From contig NZ_CP076024.1 in the NCBI RefSeq assembly GCF_022788635.1, positions 2,418,001 to 2,482,000 on the forward strand: a DNA stretch of 64,000 nucleotides, read 5' to 3'. The notes under the pieces were generated by a model. That model had not been told where the DNA came from, ran no database searches, and saw only the letters and a program-made list of their open reading frames with translations. Source of the stretch: Methylobacter sp. S3L5C (GTDB lineage Bacteria > Pseudomonadota > Gammaproteobacteria > Methylococcales > Methylomonadaceae). Shown here in pieces: positions 50,734-60,049 of this stretch. Both the position numbers and the translations under genes were made by a program. Position 1 is the stretch's first letter, and each line of letters begins with the position of its first letter.

Positions 50734-50765
50734 TGTTCCGGCAATCCATATGGTGTACCGGAACA
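50734..50765 (-). other. Hairpin just after nirC
   Basis: TGTTCCGG (50734-50741) pairs with CCGGAACA (50758-50765). It begins 4 nt after the nirC stop and lies 130 nt before nirF. No T-run follows on the minus strand, so it is more likely an RNA stability or partial termination site than a full terminator. Confidence 0.45.
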
Positions 50766-50769
50766 TATT

Positions 50770-51075
50770 TTAATGTACTGACTTGCGCAAAACACCAATC
50801 AGCCACAAAGCCTCATCATGATTCATAAACGGTTGCCACGGTGGCATAGCCGTATTTTTGCGTCCGTTAAGAATCGTTGTAACTAAAAACTCATCCGGTT
50901 TTTTATCCAGACTTTCGGGTAGTAATGCTGGTCCCATACCGCCTTGCAGGGTTAAGCCATGACAGGCGCCGCAATCATTTTTAAGCAGATGGCGCAACGC
51001 GACTTGCCGCTCCGGCGAAGGATCACCAGCCAAACAGCTGGTGGTGATACAGAGTAATAGCAGCCACTTTTTCAT
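50770..51075 (-). CDS. nirC: Small periplasmic c-type cytochrome, NirC-like
   Basis: 101 residues with a signal peptide (MKKWLLLLCITTSCLA) and one heme site, CGACHG. The following GLTLQGGMGPALLPESLDKKP and TAMPPWQPF (Met ligand) resemble NirC and the N-terminal heme domain of NirN. NirC is thought to carry electrons in d1 synthesis or to NirS. The start at 51075 is chosen for the signal peptide; the frame is open to 51123. Confidence 0.72.
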   Translation of the reverse strand: MKKWLLLLCITTSCLAGDPSPERQVALRHLLKNDCGACHGLTLQGGMGPALLPESLDKKPDEFLVTTILNGRKNTAMPPWQPFMNHDEALWLIGVLRKSVH

Positions 51076-51140
51076 AGTTGGATTAGGCACATAAAAATAA
51101 TTAAACTTTTTTCGACTTTCCACTTAACGCGAAATAGCAC

Positions 51141-51212
51141 CGTAGGATGCGCTGAGGTAAGAAGTACATCGATTGTGGTTGATACGCCTCCTTACTTACG
51201 TCGGCACATTCT
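51141..51212. repeat. Imperfect 70-nt palindrome
   Basis: GTAGGATGCGCTGAGGTAAG on the left matches the complement of the right side (CTTACTTACGTCGGCACATTC) with several mismatches. It looks like an old copy of a GTAGGATGCGC-type dispersed palindrome. The TAG stop of the cytochrome gene upstream lies at its edge. Confidence 0.5.
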
Positions 51213-51522
51213 ATGGTTTTAGGCCAGCATAATACGCTGCGACATTATCGATATCGTCATCGCTCAATGAACCGGCAAGCGCATTCATAATGTCAGATTT
51301 TCGGGTTTTATCGCGGTATTGTTCGAGCGCTGATTTCAGGTAAGCAAAATCGCGTCCAGCCAATGGTGGAAACGGTGCATCCGCAGAGGGTGTTTTAATA
51401 CCGTGACATTGTGAACATACCGCCGCTGCTCTGGACTGCCCCGCATAAATACTGGCGGCATTGACGCTGTGGGTTGATAGCAACCCCAATATCAATGCGC
51501 CTGAAAGTACCATAAGTCTCAT
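51211..51522 (-). CDS. Small class I cytochrome c
   Basis: 103 residues with a signal peptide (MRLMVLSGALILGLLSTHSVNA), one heme site CSQCHG, and a C-terminal Met ligand probably in DIMNALAGSLSDDDIDNVAAYYAGL. The fold resembles one half of cytochrome c4 or a c553. Its start shares a base with the stop of the cd1-like gene (TAATG), so it is a likely electron donor or partner of that protein, comparable to NirM by position. Confidence 0.78.
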   Translation of the reverse strand: MRLMVLSGALILGLLSTHSVNAASIYAGQSRAAAVCSQCHGIKTPSADAPFPPLAGRDFAYLKSALEQYRDKTRKSDIMNALAGSLSDDDIDNVAAYYAGLKP

Positions 51523-53102
51523 TATTTTGCCCCTTTCATTTCGTCAGGTGAAAGACCGCGTGTCATGTATTTGGTTCTGCCATGAGAGAAGAGACCGGCG
51601 GGGCTTTCCATAGCAATGGAGGCTATTTTTTGTAAAGAGGTTGAGTCATAAACTACGACTTCATCACCGCTGTAACCAGCACTGATATACAGAAATTTAC
51701 CATCGGCACTGTATTCAGGAAAATAAGCATGACCGCCTACATCCAGGGTTTTTACCACCTCAAGCGATTTCTTGTCGATCAACTGAACGGTGCGGGCACG
51801 TCTGTCTTTAGAGATAATGTCCACGGCAACATAAGGTGCATTGGCATGGGCAGCAGGCGATTCAGTTCCGCCAGCGACGGGCACTTGTTTAACCACTTCC
51901 ATTTTATCCAGATCCCAGACACTGACGACCATTTTGTCGCAATCGCCAAAGTTGGTGCCAAATCCCAAGGTACGACCGTCTACTTCAACTGCTGCGCCGC
52001 CGCCAACATGGGGTACGCAACCCGCTTCAAGTTTTTTGATGATTTTGCGTTCTTTTAAATCAATCGCGGTGACAATGCTGTCGTCATAAGAAGCTACCAT
52101 CAACTTGCTACCGCCATGGGTTAAAAAGGCATCATGCAGATGTCGACCTACATTTTCAATTTTGGTAACAGGAAAGCCTTCTTTTAAATCAACCACCCAG
52201 ACTTGGCCGGCATTTTCCAAGGCAATGGCAAAGATATCGGCAAACGGTGTGCCAATAATCATACCGGAATCGGAGGAGACCATTTTGCCGTCTGGATCAA
52301 TACCTTCAAGCTCAAATGTTTTGAGTGGTTCCAGAGTTTTGGCATCAAGAATGACGGCATTGTGCGGCACATAAGAGCCAGCCATGATGTATTTACCGTC
52401 GCGGGAAACACCCAGGCCGGGACCATTGAAGCCGGTTTTAACGCTACGCACAATTTGCATGGAATAGAGGTCGACTTTGAATATTTCTGCGGTGTCATTT
52501 TTCACATAAGCCCAGCGCGGGTTGGCTGGGTCATAGTCAATGATATGCGCAGCGGTACCGGTTGCGATTTCACCAATTTCTTTATGGGTAACGCTGTTGA
52601 TAAACACGGCTTTTGAACCCAAGCCGCGCCCATATTTACCACGAGCGGCGACGCCGATAATATTATTAATATCGTCGATTTCATAGGTTGGTTTGGCGGG
52701 TAGTGTGCTTTCATCTTTAACATATACTTTGATTGACGCTTTAATATCATCAATAGTCCAGGCAGGATTGGCCTGTTTAGGGGTTGCTTGTAAATGTTTA
52801 ACCAAGCCGCGAATTTCATCATCCGTTAAGCGACCGTAGAACGGAGGCATTAAGGTGTCAAAACTGCCGGTCATAATAATGCTGCGTAACGCCGTAGGGC
52901 TTCGGCCTTTTAATGATTCTGAATTTAATCCGGGAGCAATAAATCCGCCATGGTCTGAGCCGTGACAACTGGCGCAATTATCTTCATATAATTTATGCAT
53001 TTTTTTTGCATCATCAGTCGCTGCCTGTACGCAAATTGGCAAAAGAAGGGCGGCTAAGCTGGCGATGACAGATTTGGACAGATGCTTTTTTGTTATTTTC
53101 AT
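51522..53102 (-). CDS. Divergent cytochrome cd1-like protein
   Basis: 526 residues from the ATG at 53102, which has GGAG upstream. It has a signal peptide (MKITKKHLSKSVIASLAALL...), a heme c domain with CASCH at 43-47 and a likely Met ligand at 85, then an eight-bladed d1-type propeller (~115-515). By hand alignment to NirS, the proximal d1 His is kept (His186, TGTAAHII) and one distal His is kept (His323, HLHDAF). The second distal His is missing: the PHPGRGANFVHP block reads PHVGGGAAVEVD at 364-375. It may be a nitrite reductase variant, a NirN-like d1 dehydrogenase, or something else. It is the first gene of the cluster. Confidence 0.75.
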   Translation of the reverse strand: MKITKKHLSKSVIASLAALLLPICVQAATDDAKKMHKLYEDNCASCHGSDHGGFIAPGLNSESLKGRSPTALRSIIMTGSFDTLMPPFYGRLTDDEIRGLVKHLQATPKQANPAWTIDDIKASIKVYVKDESTLPAKPTYEIDDINNIIGVAARGKYGRGLGSKAVFINSVTHKEIGEIATGTAAHIIDYDPANPRWAYVKNDTAEIFKVDLYSMQIVRSVKTGFNGPGLGVSRDGKYIMAGSYVPHNAVILDAKTLEPLKTFELEGIDPDGKMVSSDSGMIIGTPFADIFAIALENAGQVWVVDLKEGFPVTKIENVGRHLHDAFLTHGGSKLMVASYDDSIVTAIDLKERKIIKKLEAGCVPHVGGGAAVEVDGRTLGFGTNFGDCDKMVVSVWDLDKMEVVKQVPVAGGTESPAAHANAPYVAVDIISKDRRARTVQLIDKKSLEVVKTLDVGGHAYFPEYSADGKFLYISAGYSGDEVVVYDSTSLQKIASIAMESPAGLFSHGRTKYMTRGLSPDEMKGAK

Positions 53103-53596
53103 ATTTATGGGCTCCAAGTAGTATTGAATCAATATTATCTTGTCTGATTGAAAAGCTCAAGTTTGATTTTGGTTTATTGCCGGTAATCGCTAAAATTAGC
53201 GATGAATAACAGTATTGCACAGCCAGTTATTGACAATTATTTCCTTCCTGAAGCGTACGTTTTTCGGAGACAAACTGACTTTTACCATCATAATTAATAA
53301 TGGCCGAATTAAAATCACATTGCGTGGCAACATGCAGTTTATTGAGCGGGATAATACGCCTTTTTTGCAGTTATGTTCAATGGGCTAGTTTTGGGAAAGT
53401 CTTGCCATAGTTAAGGGGGCTACAGGGGGGAGGGGTAAATAATGTAGCACCGGAGTGAAAAAATCGTTAAATAACAGAGAGTCAGTGACTGCCATTGATA
53501 CGTTTAATCGCCGCAGAATCACCGGGCAGAGATGCCCGGGATTTGCTCATGAGAATTATGGATACTCATGTTTTTAGGGAAGGAGTATCTATCGGC
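53103..53596. other. Intergenic region upstream of the cd1-like gene
   Basis: About 490 nt. It contains the palindrome at 53186-53203. A G-rich stretch lies near 53415-53432. No gene is credible here; a short plus-strand frame from 53495 runs antisense into gltA. Confidence 0.5.
53186..53203. promoter_or_regulatory. Perfect palindrome upstream of the nir cluster
   Basis: ATCGCTAA, AA, TTAGCGAT: an 8-bp perfect inverted repeat, 84 nt before the start of the cd1-like gene. Its size and place suit a dimeric regulator's operator. It does not match the FNR/NnrR consensus TTGAT-N4-ATCAA. Confidence 0.5.
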
Positions 53597-54898
53597 TTAA
53601 ACTGGTTTACCATTCCGTTCAGGAACATCGCGCCTTGTTGCACCGGTATAAAGTTGTCTTGGTCGGCCAATTTTTTGATCGGGATCTGCTATCATTTCAT
53701 CCCAATGTGCAATCCAACCGACTGTTCTGCCCATAGCGAACATGGCAGTAAACATGTTGCTGGGTATACCTAAAGCATGCAAGACAATACCTGAATAAAA
53801 ATCGACATTTGGGTAAAGTTTTTTTGAGATGAAGTAATCATCTTCAAGCGCAATACGTTCAAGTTCAAGAGCTAATTTGAATAATTTGTCATCATGCAAG
53901 CCCAGTTCTGTCAGGACTTCATGACAAGTTGCTCGCATTAATGTCGCACGTGGATCATGATTTTTATAAACGCGATGGCCAAAACCCATCAACCTGAACG
54001 GGTCTTGTTTATCCTTGGCCTTATTTATATAAGTGGGGATATGTTCAACATCATCAATTTCTATCAGCATGTTGAGTACGGCTTCATTGGCACCACCGTG
54101 AGCTGCACCCCAAAGGCAGGCAATCCCGGCAGTAATGCAAACGTATGGGTTGGCACCGCTGGAACCGGCCAGGCGGACGGTTGACGTTGAGGCGTTTTGT
54201 TCATGATCGGCATGAAGAATTAAAATTCTGTCCAGTGCCCGTACCAATACCGGATTAGGTACAAAGTCATCACAGGGTGTTCCCAGCATCATCCGCATAA
54301 AGTTTTCCACATAGTTCAACTTGTTTTGTGGATACATAAATGGCAGACCGGTGCTGTATTTATGGCACATTGCGACAATTGTTGGTACTTTGGCAATCAG
54401 GCGAATGGCACTTAGGTCACGATGCTCTTTGGATTGTATGTCCAGTGCGTCGTGATAAAAAGCCGACAATGCACCCACTACAGCAACCATAATAGCCATC
54501 GGGTGCGCGTCACGCCGAAAGCCTTTGAAAAAGTTGGTCAGTTGGTCATGTACCATCGTGTGCATGGTGATAGTACCTTCAAACTCTTGCATTTGGGGGT
54601 TGCTGGGCAACTCACCGTTCAGCAGTAAATAGCAAACCTCAAGAAAAGTACATTTTTCTGCCAGTTGCTCAATGGGATAACCACGGTAAAGCAATATACC
54701 TGCTTCACCATCTATGTAGGTGATGGTTGAGCTGCAACTGGCGGTAGACGTAAAGCCAGGATCGTAAGTAAACATGCCGGTTTGTTTATACAGGGTCTCG
54801 ACATCTATTACATCAGGTCCCGTAGTTCCAGATAAAATAGGTAGCTCGCATAAAGTCTGATCGTTCTCATTTAAGATCATACTGCGTGGATTGGTCAT
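53597..54898 (-). CDS. gltA: Citrate synthase, type II
   Basis: 433 residues. It condenses oxaloacetate with acetyl-CoA. Conserved His in [13 protein letters not shown], His and catalytic block in [14 protein letters not shown], and the active Asp region in [13 protein letters not shown] (type II, hexameric and NADH-sensitive in relatives). It follows eda after 53 nt, joining glycolytic cleavage to the citrate entry. The C terminus (VPERNGKPV) is typical. Confidence 0.96.
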   Translation of the reverse strand: MTNPRSMILNENDQTLCELPILSGTTGPDVIDVETLYKQTGMFTYDPGFTSTASCSSTITYIDGEAGILLYRGYPIEQLAEKCTFLEVCYLLLNGELPSNPQMQEFEGTITMHTMVHDQLTNFFKGFRRDAHPMAIMVAVVGALSAFYHDALDIQSKEHRDLSAIRLIAKVPTIVAMCHKYSTGLPFMYPQNKLNYVENFMRMMLGTPCDDFVPNPVLVRALDRILILHADHEQNASTSTVRLAGSSGANPYVCITAGIACLWGAAHGGANEAVLNMLIEIDDVEHIPTYINKAKDKQDPFRLMGFGHRVYKNHDPRATLMRATCHEVLTELGLHDDKLFKLALELERIALEDDYFISKKLYPNVDFYSGIVLHALGIPSNMFTAMFAMGRTVGWIAHWDEMIADPDQKIGRPRQLYTGATRRDVPERNGKPV

Positions 54899-54951
54899 GG
54901 CTTTTCTCTCTATTTTAAAAACGGTATGGCACTATCGCAAAGTCAGATAGT

Positions 54952-55602
54952 TCAGGCGTGAGTAACATTAGCGATGGCTTGTTTTGCCAATTCAGTGACT
55001 TGTGCCCAGTTTTTAGATTTTATGGCATCCGCAGGAACCAGCCATGATCCGCCTACACAAGCGACGTTACTTAAGTTTAAATAGGCGCTGTAATTTTCAG
55101 GGGAAATTCCACCCGTTGGGCAAAAAGTGGCTTGTGGAATTGGGCCTGCAATGGATTTTAGCATCGGAATACCACCAGCCGCTTCAGCCGGGAAAAATTT
55201 GAAGTGATCCAGGCCGTATTCCATGCCCATCATTAATTCTGACAGAGTTGAAATTCCTGGAATCAAGGCAATATTTCCTGCCTTGGCAGCAGCCAGTAGC
55301 GTAGGCGTTAAACCGGGGCTAATGGCAAAAACAGCACCGGCATCTTCAGCTGCTTTTAATTGTTCAGGAGTCGTAATAGTGCCTGCACCAACAATAGCTT
55401 CTTTAACTTCCTGGCTAATAAGGCGTATGGCATCCAATGCGACCGGTGTGCGCAGGGTTATTTCCAGTACTTTAATACCACCGGCAACCAAGGCTTTTGC
55501 CAAAGGCACGGCATCGTCCAGATTTTGAATAACCATGACGGGCATGACAGGTCCGGCGTTTAAAACGTCAGTAGGTTGGATTTTCCAGTTATTTGAATTC
55601 AT
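54952..55602 (-). CDS. eda: KDPG aldolase
   Basis: 216 residues from the ATG at 55602 ([20 protein letters not shown]). It cleaves 2-keto-3-deoxy-6-phosphogluconate to pyruvate and glyceraldehyde-3-P. Catalytic Glu in VLEITLRT, the Schiff-base Lys in [11 protein letters not shown], and CPTGGIS phosphate binding. A longer frame to 55653 is unsupported and would run through a palindrome. Confidence 0.94.
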   Translation of the reverse strand: MNSNNWKIQPTDVLNAGPVMPVMVIQNLDDAVPLAKALVAGGIKVLEITLRTPVALDAIRLISQEVKEAIVGAGTITTPEQLKAAEDAGAVFAISPGLTPTLLAAAKAGNIALIPGISTLSELMMGMEYGLDHFKFFPAEAAGGIPMLKSIAGPIPQATFCPTGGISPENYSAYLNLSNVACVGGSWLVPADAIKSKNWAQVTELAKQAIANVTHA

Positions 55603-55625
55603 TGTATTACCCGGTAGTTTTGTAG

Positions 55626-55651
55626 GTTGGGTTAGTATGGCGTAACCCAAC
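55626..55651. repeat. Palindrome in the edd-eda spacer
   Basis: GTTGGGTTA (55626-55634) pairs with TAACCCAAC (55643-55651) around an 8-nt loop. GTAGGTTGGGTTA-type palindromes are common dispersed elements. A partial copy, GTTGGGTTACGTTAACC, lies at 1988-2004. Confidence 0.55.
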
Positions 55652-55709
55652 AAATAGGTTGGAAAGGCAGCCTACGCCAGCCTGATCCAACCAGCATTAT
55701 TATTTTAAG

Positions 55710-57530
55710 TTAATCAACAAGAAACAAGTTGGAAGCGCCTGTTTCAGCGGAAGATGCACCTAGACGGAAGCGACCAAACATCTCGCGTCCCATACCATAG
55801 TGATGGTTTTTAGCAGAATTGGGTGCCGGAATTCGGGCATTAAATTCCGTGTCATCAACCAATACATTAATATCGCCGGTTTGCAGATTCATGGAAATAA
55901 TATCTCCCGTTTGTACCTTGGCCAAGGGACCACCGGACTCACATTCCGGGCACATGTGGATAGCTGAAGGAACTTTTCCCGAAGCACCTGACATACGACC
56001 ATCAGTAACCAGTGCGACCTTGAAGCCTTTGTCTTGCAGAACACCCAATGGTGGTGTCAGTTTATGCAGTTCCGGCATGCCATTCGAACGAGGTCCCTGA
56101 AAGCGGATAACCGCAATAAAATCTTTTTCCAGTTCACCGCGTTTAAAAGCGGCAAGCATATCTTCCTGGTCATCGAATACGATGGCAGGGGCTTCAACGA
56201 TTTGATGTTCCGGTGCTACGGCTGACAGTTTGGATATACCGCGACCCAAGTTGCCGTGCATAACATGTAAACCGCCACCGACAGCAAATGGTTTTTCTAC
56301 GGTGCCCAGAACGTCAGTATCTAAAGAAGTTTCCGGTACAGGTTCCCAGATCAATTTGTTGTCAATAAGTTTGGGTTCCTGACAGTAGTTGTTCATGCCG
56401 CGCTGATCGGCAACCGTTATAATATCTTCATGCAGCAGGCCGTTTCTCAACAGTTCAGCAATTAATACTCCCATGCCACCAGCCGCCTGAAAATGGTTAA
56501 CATCCGCAGGGCCATTGGGATAAATTTTTGTGATTAATGGAATCGCTTTGGATAGATGATTAAAATCATCCCAGTTAAGAACGATGCCGGATGCACGGGC
56601 AATAGCGATTAAATGCATGGTATGGTTGGTTGACCCGCCCGTTGCCAATAAACCAATGACGGCATTGACGATGGCTTTTTCAGAAATCATATGGGCAATC
56701 GGGCGATAATCATCGCCCAGCGCGGTAAATTTTAAAACTTGTTTGGCTGCGGCTTTGGTTAATTCATCACGTAACGGTGTGTAAGGATTAATAAATGAAC
56801 TGCCAGGCAGATGTAAGCCCATAATTTCCATCATCATCTGGTTACTGTTTGCCGTGCCGTAAAAGGTACAGGTACCCGGGCTGTGGTATGACGCAGATTC
56901 TGCTTCCAGTAGTTCTTTACGACCGATTTTGCCGATAGCGTAAGCTTGGCGTGCACGCGATTTTTCTTTATTGGTTAAGCCACTGGGCATGGGGCCGGCT
57001 GGGATAAATATTGCTGGTAAGTGACCAAAACTTAGCGCACCAATCAACAGGCCCGGTACAATTTTGTCACAAACGCCCATATATATTGCGCCATCAAACA
57101 TATTGTGACTCAAACCTACCGCAGTCGCCATGGCAATCAAGTCACGGCTGAATAATGACAGCTCCATGCCAGGTTGGCCTTGAGTGATTCCGTCACACAT
57201 TGCCGGTACGCCACCAGCAACCTGAGCCACGCCGCCCGCTTCCCTGATAGCGGCTTTGATTAGATCAGGAGCATCCTTGTAAGGTTGATGAGCCGACAAC
57301 ATATCATTATAAGAGGTAATGATGGCAATATTGGCTTTTTGATCGCCGGTTAAATCGGCTTTCTCACTGGCACTGCAGGCTGCAAAGCCGTGAGCCAAAT
57401 TACCACAGCCCATTCCGGAACGAATAGGGCCTTTTTTAGCGATAGCATCAATATAGGTGATGTAGGCTGAGCGGGTTTTATGACTACGCTCAATAATTTC
57501 TTGAGTCACTTTTTCAATTACGGGATGCAT
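55710..57530 (-). CDS. edd: 6-phosphogluconate dehydratase
   Basis: 606 residues from the ATG at 57530 ([20 protein letters not shown]), preceded by AGGA. It is the Fe-S dehydratase of the Entner-Doudoroff route. Conserved Cys in [21 protein letters not shown] and [35 protein letters not shown] near the C terminus. The frame to 57626 overlaps zwf and adds no family sequence. Confidence 0.95.
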   Translation of the reverse strand: MHPVIEKVTQEIIERSHKTRSAYITYIDAIAKKGPIRSGMGCGNLAHGFAACSASEKADLTGDQKANIAIITSYNDMLSAHQPYKDAPDLIKAAIREAGGVAQVAGGVPAMCDGITQGQPGMELSLFSRDLIAMATAVGLSHNMFDGAIYMGVCDKIVPGLLIGALSFGHLPAIFIPAGPMPSGLTNKEKSRARQAYAIGKIGRKELLEAESASYHSPGTCTFYGTANSNQMMMEIMGLHLPGSSFINPYTPLRDELTKAAAKQVLKFTALGDDYRPIAHMISEKAIVNAVIGLLATGGSTNHTMHLIAIARASGIVLNWDDFNHLSKAIPLITKIYPNGPADVNHFQAAGGMGVLIAELLRNGLLHEDIITVADQRGMNNYCQEPKLIDNKLIWEPVPETSLDTDVLGTVEKPFAVGGGLHVMHGNLGRGISKLSAVAPEHQIVEAPAIVFDDQEDMLAAFKRGELEKDFIAVIRFQGPRSNGMPELHKLTPPLGVLQDKGFKVALVTDGRMSGASGKVPSAIHMCPECESGGPLAKVQTGDIISMNLQTGDINVLVDDTEFNARIPAPNSAKNHHYGMGREMFGRFRLGASSAETGASNLFLVD

Positions 57531-57565
57531 ATTTTTTCCTGTTTTAGAGTTAGACGGAGGCTTAG

Positions 57566-59035
57566 TTATTCTTCCCAGGCACGGCCATCTCTGGCAATCA
57601 GGGCGACTGAGGCGACAGGCCCCCAAGAGCCAGCAGAGTAGGGCTTGGGAGTATCTTTATAATGATGCCAAGCATCTTGTATGGAATCAACCCATGTCCA
57701 GGCTTGTTCAATTTCTTCGCGGCTAAGAAAAAGGGTCGGATTGCCGCGCATGGCTTCAAGAACCAGCTTTTCATAGCCGCCAAAAATACGGCTCATTTTA
57801 AACGTATCAGAAAAGCTTAAATCCAGCTTAGTCTTTTGCAGTTTGATATGTTCGTCGATGCCGGGTATTTTGTTAAGCATCTCAATTTCTACACCCTCAT
57901 TCGGTTGTAGATGAATGATTAATTTATTGGGCGGCAATTCACGAAAGCTGTCTTTAAAGATATTATGCGGCAACTGTTTAAAGTAAACGACAATCTCGGT
58001 ACGTTTGCCGGTTAAGCGTTTACCTGTACGTAAATAGAACGGCACACCTGCCCAGCGCCAGTTATCAATATCAACGCGTAAGGCGACAAAACTTTCTGTC
58101 GTGCTCTCGATATTGGCACCGTCTTCTTCAAGGTAGCCTGGTACCGGCTTTCCTTTAATATAACCAGCGCTGTATTGTCCGCGGACGGTTTTTTCTTCAA
58201 CATTGTTACTGGTAATTGGACGTAGTGCTTTAAGGACTTTTATTTTTTCATTTTGAATGCTGTCAGCCTCCAGATCGACAGGCGGTTCCATGGCAATAAA
58301 AGTCAGAATCTGTAACAGGTGGTTTTGCAGCATATCCCGCAACTGTCCGGTTTTATCGAAATAATCCCAGCGACCTTCAATGCCAACTTCTTCGGCAACG
58401 GTAATCTGAATATGATCAATGGTGTTGTGATTCCAGTTTGTGGTGAAAATAGAATTGGCAAAGCGTAACGCCAATAAATTTAATACCGTTTCTTTGCCCA
58501 GGTAATGATCAATACGATAAACCTGTTTCTCGGTGAATACATTTGCCACTTCATCATTAATTTCTATTGATGATTTAAGGTTATGGCCGATAGGTTTTTC
58601 CATCACCATCCGCGAGTTTTCAGTCAAAATTCCTGATTTATCCAGTCCTTGGCAAATGCTTTTAAACAGAAATGGGGATACGGCAAAGTAATTGACCATA
58701 ACCCTTGATTGCTGATCAATCACAGCATTTAATTGCAGATATTGATCCGGTTGGGTTAAATCTATTTTCAGATAGGAAAGTCTGGTTGAAAATCGTTCCC
58801 ATACTTTGTTGTCAATACCATCGCTTAAAAATTCCTGCAAGCTTTTGTGCGCAAGTTCAATAAATCCTGAGCTTTTTATGTCATGCAGATCTACCCCGAT
58901 GATCCGCGTATCAGGCTCGATGAAATTAGCGTTTTCAAGGCGATACAAGGAAATGAGCAGCTTGCGTTTCGATAGATCACCCATGGCACCATAAATGATT
59001 AAATCACAGGGTTTAAATGTTTTTTTGGCTTTCAT
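57566..59035 (-). CDS. zwf: Glucose-6-phosphate dehydrogenase
   Basis: 489 residues. NAD(P)-binding loop [12 protein letters not shown], the active-site motif RIDHYLGKE, and the expected length. It feeds the Entner-Doudoroff route encoded just downstream (edd, eda, then gltA), with 35 nt to edd. In methanotrophs this set oxidises or cleaves RuMP-derived hexose phosphates. The start context has no strong ribosome binding site. Confidence 0.95.
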   Translation of the reverse strand: MKAKKTFKPCDLIIYGAMGDLSKRKLLISLYRLENANFIEPDTRIIGVDLHDIKSSGFIELAHKSLQEFLSDGIDNKVWERFSTRLSYLKIDLTQPDQYLQLNAVIDQQSRVMVNYFAVSPFLFKSICQGLDKSGILTENSRMVMEKPIGHNLKSSIEINDEVANVFTEKQVYRIDHYLGKETVLNLLALRFANSIFTTNWNHNTIDHIQITVAEEVGIEGRWDYFDKTGQLRDMLQNHLLQILTFIAMEPPVDLEADSIQNEKIKVLKALRPITSNNVEEKTVRGQYSAGYIKGKPVPGYLEEDGANIESTTESFVALRVDIDNWRWAGVPFYLRTGKRLTGKRTEIVVYFKQLPHNIFKDSFRELPPNKLIIHLQPNEGVEIEMLNKIPGIDEHIKLQKTKLDLSFSDTFKMSRIFGGYEKLVLEAMRGNPTLFLSREEIEQAWTWVDSIQDAWHHYKDTPKPYSAGSWGPVASVALIARDGRAWEE

Positions 59036-59404
59036 GTGTCGGTTATCGAGTAAAAAATTATAGGCTGAGTGTAAGAGAAACGCAGTTTTTTTGCGAAATA
59101 TTCAGGCATCATTATCGCAGAAATCGTCTCAAGATGCTGTATTGATTACAATCCCTTTACTACCAAGTGATTGAGGTTGTTATTAATACTGCTTGTGCAA
59201 TTAATGCCGGTGTTGGTGTGTTATATAGCTACGTAAATATTTCTATGGAATAGTGTTGAGATAGTCGGGGTACTTTAGATACTGACGTTACTCTGTGTGG
59301 CATGGTTGATTGAGTATTAGTAGCGAATCGAAATATTGTTGACATGTGCTATAAGTGCTTTTATAGTAGCGATTCACTACTAACATTTAAAAAGGTAATT
59401 ATTT
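59036..59404. other. Divergent regulatory region zwf / thioredoxin-like gene
   Basis: This holds the promoter and inverted repeat described at 59316-59384. The zwf promoter should lie in the left half, but no clear hexamers were seen there. Confidence 0.5.
59316..59384 (+). promoter_or_regulatory. Sigma-70 promoter framed by an inverted repeat
   Basis: TTGACA at 59339-59344 and TATAGT at 59362-59367 are 17 nt apart, a near-ideal promoter. ATTAGTAGCGAATCG (59316-59330) lies just upstream of the -35, and its near-complement CGATTCACTACTAAC (59370-59384) starts 2 nt after the -10. The core TAGTAGCGA also recurs as a direct repeat at 59318 and 59365. Such symmetric flanking sites suggest a repressor that loops or covers the promoter. 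Confidence 0.65.
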
Positions 59405-59638
59405 ATGAGTATTGCAATTTTTTATCATGCCGGTTGCCCGGTTTGTTTGGGTGCAGAGCAAATGGTCGCCGATGCCATTGACTGTACAAAATATCAGGTT
59501 GAAGTTGTGCATCTCGGTGACCATGCTGATCGAATAGCTGAAGCTGAAGCCGCCGGGGTTAAATCAGTTCCGGCATTGGTCTTAAATGACCAGGTTTTTC
59601 ATATCAACTTTGGTGCATCCATTGATGACTTAAAATAA
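59405..59638 (+). CDS. Small thioredoxin-like protein (CPVC)
   Basis: 77 residues. IFYHAGCPVCLGAEQMV carries a CxxC redox motif at the start of a minimal thioredoxin fold, with VKSVPALVLNDQVFHINFGA supplying the cis-Pro strand. It lacks a signal peptide, so it should be cytoplasmic. It resembles glutaredoxin-sized thioredoxin-like proteins found next to sulfur or arsenic genes; the target is unknown. A strong promoter with an operator-like inverted repeat precedes it, and a tiny membrane-protein gene follows 14 nt later. Confidence 0.75.
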   Translation: MSIAIFYHAGCPVCLGAEQMVADAIDCTKYQVEVVHLGDHADRIAEAEAAGVKSVPALVLNDQVFHINFGASIDDLK

Positions 59639-59652
59639 ATAAAGGGGGTTGT

Positions 59653-59826
59653 ATGATTGAAGAAGCACAAAAAAAAGACCTATTCTGGTTATACGTCGGA
59701 GTTGCTGTGTTTGTGATAGTAACCGGGATTTTTATGATTAAGCAAAGTGAGAATGAAAAGTTTGCACCGATTAAGCAGCAACTAGACGAGGAAAATGCGC
59801 AAATGAATATCAGGGTTTTGAACTGA
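59653..59826 (+). CDS. 57-residue single-pass membrane protein
   Basis: From the ATG at 59653: MIEEAQKKDLFWLYVGVAVF, then a hydrophobic helix (LYVGVAVFVIVTGIFMI) and a charged C-terminal tail (KQSENEKFAPIKQQLDEENA), stop at 59824. AAAGGGGG lies 4-11 nt upstream. Below the usual ORF size limit, so easily missed. I recognise no family. The spacing suggests it is co-expressed with the CPVC protein. Confidence 0.6.
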   Translation: MIEEAQKKDLFWLYVGVAVFVIVTGIFMIKQSENEKFAPIKQQLDEENAQMNIRVLN

Positions 59827-60049
59827 TTTAAATTATTTCATTTGCTTAGTAATAAGGTGATATTCAAGAATGAATACCCCCAAAATGGCGCAGGATTTTT
59901 GTTCATTGCCTGGGCGAAAAAATAGATGGGTAACTGGCTACATAATTATGTTGACAGTACAGGCAATGAATGAAAAGACCCGTGTCGTATCAGCTTTAGC
60001 GCATTAAAATGATTTAGTAAAAACAATAATAATAACCGGGAGAAAAATT

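Noticed and set aside
53495-53773. Plus-strand 92-residue frame near gltA
   Set aside because: It overlaps the 3' end of gltA in antisense and has no family features.
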